Source: Superficieibacter sp. HKU1 (lineage in GTDB: Bacteria; Pseudomonadota; Gammaproteobacteria; Enterobacterales; Enterobacteriaceae). From it: 64,000 nt of DNA. The first letter of the stretch is position 1. Each line of letters opens with the position of its first letter. Where the stretch lies: NCBI RefSeq assembly GCF_029319185.1, contig NZ_CP119754.1, forward strand, positions 3,658,001 through 3,722,000, written 5' to 3'. The translations under genes and the position numbers were made by a program. Below are positions 27,706-35,767 of the stretch, piece after piece. The notes beneath the pieces were generated by a model. That model searched no databases. It was not told where the DNA came from and worked only from the letters and a program-made list of their open reading frames with translations.

Positions 27706-29857
27706 CGGCGTGCTCCACCTCATCAACCATGCTTTTTAAGGTGACGAAATCCGGCTTACCGCTGCCCAGCAGCGGCATCTGCTTAATAAAGCGGATATCG
27801 CGTGGAACGGCCAGTTCGGGAACGCCATTCGCTCTGGCATGCTGTTGCAGTTTATCGCGTGCCAGCTCACTGTCGGTGGTAAAGAGCACCAGCGCCTCAC
27901 CTTTATTGGCATCCTGCTTGATGGCCGTAGCGTGCATTTTGTCAGGCGATACCGCCAGCGCCAGTTGTTCAACCATCTCCAGCGACACCATTTCGCCCGC
28001 TATTTTGGCAAAGCGTTTAGCCCGGCCCTGAATACGCACAAAACCCTGCTCGTCGAAAGCGACAATATCACCGGTGTCATACCAGCCAGTTTCAACGTCA
28101 CCATTGTGGTTTTCCGCCGTCGGCGCTTCCAGCACGCCAGGGTTTTCCACCCGCAGGTAGCCGCTCATAATGTTCGGCCCTTTAAGTTGCAGCTTTCCAC
28201 CCTCGTCAATACCCGGCACCGCCAGCAGACGCGCGTCCATACCCGGCAGAATACGCCCGACGGTGCCGGGTTTCGCCGCCATCGGCACGTTAATTGAAAC
28301 CACCGGCGCACATTCGGTAACGCCGTAGCCTTCCAGCACGCGCAGGCCAAATTTATCCTGCCAGAGCTGACGCGTGCTCTCCTGCAATTTTTCCGCGCCC
28401 GCCACCACATAGCGCAGGCGGAAGAAATCATACGGATGGGCGAAGCGGGCATAGTTGCCGAGAAAAGTTGAGGTACCAAACAGCACGGTGCAGTTGCGGT
28501 CGTAAACCAGCTCCGGCACGATGCGATAATGCAACGGACTCGGATACAGGAATACTTCTGCGCCCGTCAGCAGCGGCGTGAACAGCCCTACGGTCAGGCC
28601 GAAGGAGTGAAACAGCGGCAGCGCCGACATAAAACGGTCGTTGGCGGTAAAGTCAGCAATCGTTTTGATCTGCTCAACGTTGGCCAGAATACTTTTATGG
28701 CTGTGAACGACGCCTTTCGGATTGCCTTCTGAACCTGAAGTGAAGAGGATCACCGCCGCATCTTCCGGCTGCTGCGCTACCTGCGCCAGCCGCGGCATCA
28801 GCAAATGCGAAAAAATCCACAGCTTGTCGGCCGTCGTGACCTCGCTTTTTAAATCTTCAAGAAAAACCCAGCGGACCTGCTTAAGCTGCTCCGGCAGGTG
28901 CCACAGTTTGCCCTTATCGAGAAACTGACGCGAGGTGAAGACCGTTTTGATTTCTGCGGCAACGATCGCGCTGGTCAGCCCTTTGACGCCAGCCGTATAG
29001 TTCATCATCGCCGGTACGCGGCCACGCGATATCGCGCCGAAGATTACCGCCGCACTGATACCCGCGTTAGGCAGCATCAAGCCGATTCTCTCGCCCTGCA
29101 CGCTGTATTTTTCCAGGATACGCCCCACAAACAGCGTTTTGGTCAGCAGCTTACGGTAGCTGTCCGGCTGGAAGTTAATATCCTCCACGCAGTGCTTACC
29201 CGCGCCAAAGCGGTACTGCGCGGAAAGCAACGCTTCAAACAGCGTTTCGCGTGGACGCACTGCCATGCGCGCTTCCATCATAATTTGATGCAGCATTTCG
29301 CCCGCCATTTTGCGGCGGTCGCGGGCGCGCGGCGCGTCTGGCATCGGGATGTGAGTCGGCGGCAGGATGTGGATAGCGATACGCGGGAACAGGCGCTGTT
29401 TGACCAGCCCTTTCAGACGGCTAAAGAAGGTGAGCTCGGCTCCTTCAATACGCACCGGTACAATTGTTGCGCCCGCTTTCGCGGCGACAAACGCGGCGCC
29501 GTCGTAAATCTTCATCAACGATCCGGAAACGGAAATACGCCCCTCAGGAAAAATGACGACCGGCTTTCCTTGCTCAATCAGTCGTACCAGATGCTTGATG
29601 GACATCGGTTTGGTCGGGTCGAGCGGCACGATATCAATCAGTGGCTTTAGCCAGCGCATATACCACTGCTGACTAATAGAGGAATAGACCGCGAAAGTAG
29701 GACGAATGGGAAGAAACAGCGCCAGTAAAATACCGTCAATAAAGGAGACGTGATTAGGGGTAATCAGTATTTTTTGCTGATGTAGCGCACGCGCGTCCCC
29801 GGTGACTTTTACCCGGAACAAGATTTGAAACAGCTGGCGAAAAAAGCCCAAAAGCAT
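27698..29857 (-). CDS. aas: Bifunctional acyl-ACP synthetase / 2-acylglycerophosphoethanolamine acyltransferase
   Basis: Aas charges ACP with fatty acid and uses it to reacylate lysophosphatidylethanolamine at the inner membrane. The 719 residues equal E. coli. The N-terminal acyltransferase domain has NHVSFIDG (HX4D, about residues 36-41) and FPEGRIS. The C-terminal adenylating domain has the phosphate loop FTSGSEGNPKG and the YDTGD motif. It is first in the aas-lplT operon. Confidence 0.96.
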   Translation of the reverse strand: MLLGFFRQLFQILFRVKVTGDARALHQQKILITPNHVSFIDGILLALFLPIRPTFAVYSSISQQWYMRWLKPLIDIVPLDPTKPMSIKHLVRLIEQGKPVVIFPEGRISVSGSLMKIYDGAAFVAAKAGATIVPVRIEGAELTFFSRLKGLVKQRLFPRIAIHILPPTHIPMPDAPRARDRRKMAGEMLHQIMMEARMAVRPRETLFEALLSAQYRFGAGKHCVEDINFQPDSYRKLLTKTLFVGRILEKYSVQGERIGLMLPNAGISAAVIFGAISRGRVPAMMNYTAGVKGLTSAIVAAEIKTVFTSRQFLDKGKLWHLPEQLKQVRWVFLEDLKSEVTTADKLWIFSHLLMPRLAQVAQQPEDAAVILFTSGSEGNPKGVVHSHKSILANVEQIKTIADFTANDRFMSALPLFHSFGLTVGLFTPLLTGAEVFLYPSPLHYRIVPELVYDRNCTVLFGTSTFLGNYARFAHPYDFFRLRYVVAGAEKLQESTRQLWQDKFGLRVLEGYGVTECAPVVSINVPMAAKPGTVGRILPGMDARLLAVPGIDEGGKLQLKGPNIMSGYLRVENPGVLEAPTAENHNGDVETGWYDTGDIVAFDEQGFVRIQGRAKRFAKIAGEMVSLEMVEQLALAVSPDKMHATAIKQDANKGEALVLFTTDSELARDKLQQHARANGVPELAVPRDIRFIKQMPLLGSGKPDFVTLKSMVDEVEHADE

Positions 29858-29935
29858 ATCAACTCCCTTTGCATGATAATGAAGGTGTGCAAGCTAAAGG
29901 AATAGCATAACAGGCGCGCCAGCAAAATGGAGGCG

Positions 29936-30022
29936 AAAAAAAACCTGCGCATCTGCGCAGGTCGGTGTAAGAGTTAAGTACGAAGGTCGTACCGAAAAAT
30001 CTCACCAATCAATACCTCTGGG
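29936..30022 (-). ncRNA. omrA: OmrA/OmrB-type small RNA, single copy
   Basis: The minus-strand RNA starts at 30022 with CCCAGAGGTATTGATTGGTG, the conserved Omr seed region that pairs with outer membrane protein mRNAs (ompT, cirA, fecA, csgD, ompR in E. coli). It ends with the terminator ACCTGCGC-AGAT-GCGCAGGT plus eight T residues, the same 3' hairpin as E. coli OmrA. It is about 87 bases long and lies between aas and galR as in E. coli. The middle part differs. A GTTACACTTTG block upstream (near 30088-30098, minus strand) could be part of an OmpR site. E. coli has two tandem copies; I find only one. Confidence 0.9.
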
Positions 30023-30244
30023 ATAATCAGAGTAGCAACCCTCAACGTGAGCCGACCAGCGGTCAATCGCAACATCCTTGCGCAAAGTGTAACCAAAGGT
30101 ATTAATTAGCTTTTTCTCGTTTCATCATCAAAATGAATGACAGTAACGCTAACATTACTGACGGCGATCACAGGCCGCTGCGGTCGGGCATGTTAAGTTA
30201 ATCCTCTTGAAGAAGCGCCGTTTTTCCGTAAAACTTATTGTGAT

Positions 30245-30256
30245 GTAAACGTTTAC
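30245..30256. promoter_or_regulatory. GalR/LacI-family operator before galR
   Basis: GTAAACGTTTAC is a perfect 12-base palindrome with the central CG and TTT/AAA arms of GalR-GalS operators, ending 15 bases before the galR start codon. Autoregulation of galR is the simplest reading. Confidence 0.7.
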
Positions 30257-30271
30257 CCACTAAGGCAAAGT

Positions 30272-31279
30272 ATGGCGACCATAAAAGATGTAGCCCGACT
30301 CGCAGGCGTTTCTGTCGCCACCGTTTCACGCGTTATTAATAATTCGCCTAAAGCCAGCGATACCTCTCGTCAGGCGGTGCTGGCAGCAATGGAATCTCTG
30401 TCTTATCATCCGAATGCCAATGCACGCGCGCTGGCACAGCAGGCAACGGAAACCATTGGTCTGGTCGTCGGAGACGTATCCGATCCTTTTTTTGGTGCCA
30501 TGGTGAAGGCCGTCGAACAGGTGGCCTACCATACCGGTAATTTTTTACTGATCGGCAATGGCTATCACGACGAGCATAAAGAACGTCAGGCTATTGAACA
30601 GTTAATGCGCCATCGCTGCGCGGCGCTGGTGGTTCATGCCAAAATGATCCCCGATGCCGAGCTGGTGGGACTGATGAAGCAGATCCCCGGCATGGTGTTG
30701 ATCAACCGTATTCTGCCGGATTATAAAGATCGCTGCGTCGCACTGGACGATCGTTATGGTGCCTGGCTTGCCACCCGCCATCTGATCCAGCAGGGCCATA
30801 CCCGTATCGGCTACCTGTGCTCGAATCACGCGATTTCCGATGCAGAAGATCGCCTTCAGGGCTACTACGACGCGCTGAAAGAGAGCGGTCTGCCCGCCAA
30901 CGATCGGCTGGTCACGTTCGGCGAGCCGGACGAGAGCGGCGGCGAACAGGCGATGACGGAATTGCTGGGCCGTGGCAAAAATTTCACCGCGATTGCCTGC
31001 TATAACGATTCGATGGCCGCCGGTGCAATGGGCGTGCTCAATGACAACGGCATCGACGTCCCGCGCGAAATATCGCTGATTGGTTTTGATGACGTGCTGA
31101 TCTCTCGCTACGTGCGTCCCCGCCTGACTACCGTGCGCTACCCTATTGTAACGATGGCGACCCAGGCCGCAGAGCTGGCGCTGGCGCTGTCTGAAAACCG
31201 ACCATTGCCGGAAATTACGCATTTATTTAATCCGACGCTGGTACGTCGGCAATCGGTGAGTACGCTGAACGACAATTAA
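30272..31279 (+). CDS. galR: Galactose operon repressor GalR
   Basis: GalR is a LacI-family repressor of the gal regulon, released by galactose. The 335 residues begin with the helix-turn-helix TIKDVARLAGVSVATVSRVINN (residues about 3-24) and a hinge helix (NANARALAQQ), then a periplasmic-binding-like inducer domain. Its position after aas and the omr RNA matches E. coli. It is eight residues shorter than E. coli GalR at the C-terminus. Confidence 0.95.
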   Translation: MATIKDVARLAGVSVATVSRVINNSPKASDTSRQAVLAAMESLSYHPNANARALAQQATETIGLVVGDVSDPFFGAMVKAVEQVAYHTGNFLLIGNGYHDEHKERQAIEQLMRHRCAALVVHAKMIPDAELVGLMKQIPGMVLINRILPDYKDRCVALDDRYGAWLATRHLIQQGHTRIGYLCSNHAISDAEDRLQGYYDALKESGLPANDRLVTFGEPDESGGEQAMTELLGRGKNFTAIACYNDSMAAGAMGVLNDNGIDVPREISLIGFDDVLISRYVRPRLTTVRYPIVTMATQAAELALALSENRPLPEITHLFNPTLVRRQSVSTLNDN

Positions 31280-31287
31280 TCCCTGCC

Positions 31288-31310
31288 CGGCAATGACAAG
31301 TTCATTGCCG
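31288..31310 (+). terminator. Hairpin after galR
   Basis: CGGCAATGA and TCATTGCCG form a 9-base stem with a 5-base loop just past the galR stop. The following tail is only moderately T-rich. Confidence 0.6.
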
Positions 31311-31489
31311 CTATTTATTAATGAAACCATTAATATTACTCCTTAAACAATCTTCTTAAATAACCATTCTGCGTACCAGTAATCGCACAATCTGCCTGTT
31401 TTTAATTTCTAAAAGAATGCAAAATTAATACATCCTTATAAATAACACCGATAACCAATAAAGATAATCAATAAATCCAAGGAATATAT

Positions 31490-31969
31490 ATGGCGAACAT
31501 TGCATATATTTCAATAAATGGAAAATCACAGGGTCTGATTTCTGCTGGCTGTTGTTCTCTGGACTCCATTGGCAATAAAGGGCAGCCCTCCCATATCGAT
31601 CAGATCATGGTATACGCCATTACTCATAATATCTCCAGAGATATGAATGTGAACCATCATGAGATAGTGGTTGTTAAACCCGTCGATAAGTCTTCACCGT
31701 TATTAGGAAAAGCCATATCAGAAAATGAGGAGTTGACCTGCGTCATAGAGGTCTACCGCACCAATAGGTCAGGAATGAATGAGCTGTTTTACAAGCTCAC
31801 GTTAAGCCAGGCACGGATAATGGATATTGATTTTGTTCTGCCTCATACGATGCTGGAGCCCGGCGGAGAGATTCAGGAAAAAGTTGCCTTCAGTTATGAA
31901 TCCATCGGCTGGGAGCACTGTACTGCAAAAACCAGTGCGTTTAGCTTCTGGAGCGATCGGATTCAGTAA
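31490..31969 (+). CDS. Orphan Hcp-family type VI secretion protein
   Basis: This 159-residue protein is of the enterobacterial Hcp type. It has the SAGCCSLDSIGNKGQPSHIDQI segment that opens the Hcp barrel, ISRDMNVNHHEIVVVKPVDKSSPLL in the middle, and YESIGWEHCTAKTSAFSFW at the end. Hcp hexamers form the type VI tube and bind or carry small effectors in the lumen. No other secretion genes are in the window, so it would depend on an apparatus elsewhere. The two genes that follow at close spacing look like cargo and immunity. The trio is visibly more AT-rich than galR or lysA, a sign of transfer. Confidence 0.85.
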   Translation: MANIAYISINGKSQGLISAGCCSLDSIGNKGQPSHIDQIMVYAITHNISRDMNVNHHEIVVVKPVDKSSPLLGKAISENEELTCVIEVYRTNRSGMNELFYKLTLSQARIMDIDFVLPHTMLEPGGEIQEKVAFSYESIGWEHCTAKTSAFSFWSDRIQ

Positions 31970-31990
31970 TGTTCTCATGGAGTGACGTCA

Positions 31991-32878
31991 ATGGCGGGAT
32001 TAAGAAACAATAATGACCGTTCCTGGGCCGACTATATGGGCGGTATACTTAACGGAAGCGAGCGAATAAACCAGCCGGTGCCCACTCATCCTTACCTGGA
32101 AGATATCCCGGTACTGGAGCAGATGCTGCGCGATAATACGCACTATTTTATGCTACTGACGCTGGAGGAAGCACACCAGATCCTCAGCGATCTGATCGGT
32201 AAGGTAGACTTTTTCTTCAGTTATCGACTGGGACCAGGCAACATAAAGGATTTATGGGATGGCTCACGCAATATCAGTAAATTAAGCACCTGGTATAATG
32301 AGGCCGACCGCCTGGTACTGAACTACAAATGCCTGAGTATTAACGCAAAAGTCTATAAACTTCACGGCGTCACCTATATTAAAATTACTGGCTATCCTGG
32401 TTTACGGCGCATACTGAAAGGCACGCGCTATGGCACCATGCACCCGCAGATGGTGGAGTTAGCTATTGGTACTCGCGGCCGGTTTTATAATCTCATCAAG
32501 GGTGCACGATTTTGTATTCTTTTCTCTCTTGCCTGGCGAGGTATCGAGCTGATCTTTAAAGAGGATTATACCCTGGTAGATTTTCTGGTGGATATTCCGA
32601 TGGATGCGGCAAAAGCGCTGGTGTCAGCAGGGATCGCTTTTGTGGCGGGCGGGATTGCAGTATTACTTGGCGCTACCGTCATCGTTGCAGCAGGAGTAGT
32701 CATTATTATAGGCGCCATTCTCAATGTTGGATTAAATGTTCTCGATGATAATTATGGCGTTTCAGCATCATTAAAACTAAAAATTCACGAGGCCCTGGAA
32801 GAGGAATTTAAAATCCGCGAATGGCATCGGCAACATCTGCCCCATGAATTGTATCTGTATTACAATGCGAGGAACTAG
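31991..32878 (+). CDS. Putative Hcp-linked pore-forming effector
   Basis: I recognise no close family. With the ATG at 31991 (GGAG eight bases upstream; an upstream GTG at 31982 is less likely) the protein has 295 residues. There is no signal peptide. The first 190 residues are mixed and polar. Residues about 208-250 form a long glycine/alanine/valine-rich hydrophobic stretch able to make a two-helix hairpin, like the membrane-insertion hairpin of colicins. A charged helical tail of 45 residues (EALEEEFKIREWHRQH) follows. It lies 21 bases after hcp and six before a small membrane protein. I infer a type VI delivered membrane toxin; a structural membrane-associated adaptor is the alternative. 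Confidence 0.5.
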   Translation: MAGLRNNNDRSWADYMGGILNGSERINQPVPTHPYLEDIPVLEQMLRDNTHYFMLLTLEEAHQILSDLIGKVDFFFSYRLGPGNIKDLWDGSRNISKLSTWYNEADRLVLNYKCLSINAKVYKLHGVTYIKITGYPGLRRILKGTRYGTMHPQMVELAIGTRGRFYNLIKGARFCILFSLAWRGIELIFKEDYTLVDFLVDIPMDAAKALVSAGIAFVAGGIAVLLGATVIVAAGVVIIIGAILNVGLNVLDDNYGVSASLKLKIHEALEEEFKIREWHRQHLPHELYLYYNARN

Positions 32879-32883
32879 CCGCA

Positions 32884-33429
32884 ATGACCAGGGAATCGCT
32901 GGATATTTATTGGCACAAATTCATATTCTTTTGCGCGAGAATACTTTCCCTGGCAATGTCTATGGGTGTCATTTGGTTTGCACTTGCCATGCCTCATGGT
33001 GATATGCTTTCCATCTTCAAACATGGTGATATTATCTGGTTTGATGGAAATTATTTCTGTATTTTATTTGGCAGCAGTCTGTTCTACTGGCTATTTATTT
33101 ATGCTTTGGTAAAAAATGAAGCGCCGAATAATAAAAAGAAAAAAAAGAAAAACACCAAACTTAAGTTATATGAGCGCGTAGAAAAGCTTACATGGTTCCC
33201 TGTGATAATAACCGCTTTGGGGCTACTCATCTACGCATTACAGCTACCCATTATTTTTATCATACTGGTTTTCACATCCTATACGCCCTGTGATAAAGAA
33301 AACATATACCTCAAATATTATTTTGTTAAGGACACATCAATTTGCCAGACTATAAAAGAACCAAAATGGCAGTTACCTGATTTTCTTCACGCTCCGTTGC
33401 AGAAGCTTTCTGACAAGGTACTTAAGTGA
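32884..33429 (+). CDS. Small membrane protein, putative immunity (DUF1240-like)
   Basis: The 181-residue protein has three or four hydrophobic spans (about 11-33, 55-75 and 98-130), a lysine-rich cytoplasmic loop between the second and third (NNKKKKKKN), and a polar C-terminal segment of 50 residues with two cysteines. Size and topology resemble DUF1240 proteins, which I recall next to orphan hcp genes in enterobacteria. The start lies six bases after the preceding stop. I infer an inner membrane immunity protein to the preceding hairpin protein. The loop is encoded by an A5-G-A8-G-A5 tract prone to slippage. Confidence 0.5.
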   Translation: MTRESLDIYWHKFIFFCARILSLAMSMGVIWFALAMPHGDMLSIFKHGDIIWFDGNYFCILFGSSLFYWLFIYALVKNEAPNNKKKKKKNTKLKLYERVEKLTWFPVIITALGLLIYALQLPIIFIILVFTSYTPCDKENIYLKYYFVKDTSICQTIKEPKWQLPDFLHAPLQKLSDKVLK

Positions 33430-33454
33430 TAGCCGAACGGTTTACTGTCCAGCC

Positions 33455-34228
33455 TCACATCATCTTCCCCTGAAAAATCGGTACCGACTCAAAAAGATAG
33501 CCGTCAAAATCCGGCGCATCCTCGTCGGACAATTCCAGCAGGCTGTTTTTGACGTTTTCGAGATGCTGCCACATAGCCTGCCAGGCTCCCATCACATCGC
33601 GGCGGCGCAAGGCGGCAAGAATAGTCTGGCGGTCGCCCAGCCATTTCAGACGATAGGCGCGGCTGGCAATATGGGCGTTAAACTGCTGCCACAGCGGGTT
33701 ACCGTCCATCTGGTGCCAGATGTTTTCCACCGTCATCAGCAGCATTTGGTTTTGTGACGCGCCGGCCAGCACCAGATGAAACATCTTACTGTTGTCCTGG
33801 CTGGTATCGTTGGTGGCGATCGCTCGCTGTTCCTGCTCGATGATCCGCCGCAGATTATCGATATCGGCGCGGGTAGCCATGCGGGCGGCGAAGGCGGCGA
33901 TGTTGCTTTCCAGCAGCTGTCGGGCCTGGAGGATTTCAAACGGCCCGGCGTCGCTGTCAAGCAGGCGTTCTTCCTCATTTTGCTCTTCACAGGGCACGCG
34001 CATGACGTAAACGCCGGAGCCCTGGCGGATGTCAACCGTGCCCTGAAGCTCCAGCATCAGCAGCGCCTCACGCACGATAGTTCGGCTGACGCCATAGGTT
34101 TCGGCGATATTACGCTCAGGCGGCAGCCGCGAACCGGGAGGGTAGCACCCCTGCACGATTTGTGCGCGTAAATCTTCACCAATTTCCTGGTAAGGTTTCT
34201 TTTCCGGCGGGACGAGGGCCTTCTCCAC
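33455..34228 (-). CDS. GntR-family regulator, UxuR/ExuR paralogue
   Basis: The winged-helix domain (PYQEIGEDLRAQIVQG, then RLPPERNIAETYGVSRTIVREALLMLELQG) is followed by an FCD ligand domain that ends WLGDRQTILAALRR...MWQHLENVKNSLLELS...FDGYLFES. This C-terminus is nearly the same as in E. coli UxuR and ExuR, which sense hexuronate-derived ligands. The GTG at 34228 has an AGGTGAT ribosome site and gives 257 residues, the UxuR length; a longer frame to 34300 has no support. It is the third gene after the PTS IIC and GH1 genes, and two UxuR-type operators lie upstream of that operon. It is probably the local repressor, with a ligand that could be a phosphorylated disaccharide or uronate. Confidence 0.8.
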   Translation of the reverse strand: MEKALVPPEKKPYQEIGEDLRAQIVQGCYPPGSRLPPERNIAETYGVSRTIVREALLMLELQGTVDIRQGSGVYVMRVPCEEQNEEERLLDSDAGPFEILQARQLLESNIAAFAARMATRADIDNLRRIIEQEQRAIATNDTSQDNSKMFHLVLAGASQNQMLLMTVENIWHQMDGNPLWQQFNAHIASRAYRLKWLGDRQTILAALRRRDVMGAWQAMWQHLENVKNSLLELSDEDAPDFDGYLFESVPIFQGKMM

Positions 34229-34249
34229 ACTATCACCTGTGCATACGTT

Positions 34250-34261
34250 GACGTTAACGTC
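34250..34261. promoter_or_regulatory. Perfect palindrome before the GntR gene
   Basis: GACGTTAACGTC is a perfect 12-base dyad in the 104-base gap between the hydrolase and regulator genes, 21 bases before the regulator start. It could be a regulator site or an internal promoter element; the factor is unknown. Confidence 0.35.
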
Positions 34262-34332
34262 CGGGAAGGCCCGGACGCGGACAAGTTTACCAAATTTCAC
34301 GCCGTTTCGGGGTTTTCACTTCTGCGATGAGG

Positions 34333-35760
34333 CTACTTATCCTCATCATCAATGGTCAGCGTAAGCTGGCGACCCTCGCGCAGCTGGCGGAACCACGAAG
34401 CGGATTTTTTGGCCCGCCGGGCGCGGTGGTTATCAAGATCGATTTCAATCAGTCCGTAGCGGTTTTTAAACGCGTTCATCGGCGAGACGTTGTCGGTAAA
34501 GGCCCACAGCATATAGCCCTGACAGTTTGCCCCGTCCCCGCACGCCAGCAGCGTCTGATACAGATGCTCGCTGATAAAACGGATGCGGTAATCATCGTCA
34601 ATGATTCCCTGCGCATTACGGTACTGCGCTTCATTCTCCACGCCCATCCCGCTTTCGGCCACGAACCACGGTATATTGCGGTACTCATTTTTAATGCGCA
34701 TCGCCATGTCATAAATAATGCGCGGATAAATCTCCCAGCCGCGCGAGGTGTTCATCCGTCGACCGGGCAGGTCAAAAGGCTCGTAATAATACGCCGGATG
34801 GAACGGCGTCTGTGGATGCCAGGCACGGGACGGCGCTTTCACGCGGTGTGGGTAGTAAAGATTAATACCCAGCTCATCCACGGTGTTGTCACGAATAATC
34901 GCCAGCTCGTCCGCGGTGTAATCCCACGCGACATTATGCTGCTCCAGTAGCCTGAACAGCTCGCGGGGATATTCGCCGTGAACCAGCGGGTCGAGAAACA
35001 CCCGGTTATAAAACAGATCGTAAACCTCGGCGGCCCGCACGTCATGCGCTGCCCGCGAGCGCGGATACGTCACTTCCGGATTGAGAATGCAGCCTACCGT
35101 GCCGCGATACCCTTTCTCATGAAACAGCTTCACCACTTTTGCCGTCGCCAGCGTTTTATGATGATTCCACTGCATCCAGGTGCCGGTGTTTTGTTCATAC
35201 GGCCAGCGCAGCGCGTCAAGATAAACCCGCGTCTGCACCACGATCGGCTCGTTGAAGGTGAACCAGCGCGTCACTTTTTGATGATAGCGTTCGAATACGT
35301 TTTGCGCGTACAACACGTACAGCTCGACCACTTTTTTCGACGCCCAGCCGCCGTAAGTTTCCAGCAGATAGCCCGGCAGCTCATAGTGTTCCAGACAAAT
35401 CATCGGCTCGATGCCGTAATGCTGCATCTCATCAAACAACCGGTCGTAATACGCGGCGTACTCTTCGTCTACGATGCCGTTTTCGTAATCGGTGAAAAAG
35501 CGCGACCAGTTAATCGAGGTGCGATAGTGAGTCAGACCCGCTTCCTTCATTAGCGCGACATCTTCGCGGAAACGGTTGATAAAATCGGTCGCCACCGCCG
35601 GACCGTAGCCGTTATGCCAGACGTGGCGATCGTTCTTGTACCAGAGATCGGGCCAGGAGTCCTGCCCTTCCTTTTTGCCGCTCCAGCCTTCGGTCTGCCA
35701 GGCAGAAGCCGCCGCGCCCAGAATAAAATCCTCAGGAATGGTTAACGTTTTCGTACTCAT
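34333..35760 (-). CDS. GH1 family 6-phospho-beta-glucosidase-like hydrolase
   Basis: This is a 475-residue glycoside hydrolase family 1 enzyme. The N-terminal LGAAASAWQTEG is the substrate-binding opening. TFNEP near residue 168 holds the acid/base glutamate, and the nucleophile region is FVAESGMG, a variant of the usual TENG. Family members next to PTS permeases hydrolyse phosphorylated beta-glucosides (cellobiose, arbutin, salicin) in the cytoplasm. It starts seven bases after the IIC gene with a GAGGAT ribosome site, so the two are cotranscribed. Exact sugar specificity cannot be read from sequence. Confidence 0.88.
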   Translation of the reverse strand: MSTKTLTIPEDFILGAAASAWQTEGWSGKKEGQDSWPDLWYKNDRHVWHNGYGPAVATDFINRFREDVALMKEAGLTHYRTSINWSRFFTDYENGIVDEEYAAYYDRLFDEMQHYGIEPMICLEHYELPGYLLETYGGWASKKVVELYVLYAQNVFERYHQKVTRWFTFNEPIVVQTRVYLDALRWPYEQNTGTWMQWNHHKTLATAKVVKLFHEKGYRGTVGCILNPEVTYPRSRAAHDVRAAEVYDLFYNRVFLDPLVHGEYPRELFRLLEQHNVAWDYTADELAIIRDNTVDELGINLYYPHRVKAPSRAWHPQTPFHPAYYYEPFDLPGRRMNTSRGWEIYPRIIYDMAMRIKNEYRNIPWFVAESGMGVENEAQYRNAQGIIDDDYRIRFISEHLYQTLLACGDGANCQGYMLWAFTDNVSPMNAFKNRYGLIEIDLDNHRARRAKKSASWFRQLREGRQLTLTIDDEDK

Positions 35761-35767
35761 AAGATCC

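Noticed and set aside
30023..30271. Second OmrB copy upstream of the first
   Set aside because: No CCCAGAGGTATTGAT-like seed and no terminator hairpin with a T run in this stretch.
31490..33429. Part of a full type VI secretion cluster
   Set aside because: No sheath, baseplate, membrane-complex or VgrG genes are in the window; only the Hcp and its two neighbours.
34229..34300. N-terminal extension of the GntR-family regulator
   Set aside because: It starts at a GTG without a ribosome site, and the 257-residue form from 34228 matches UxuR/ExuR length and start.
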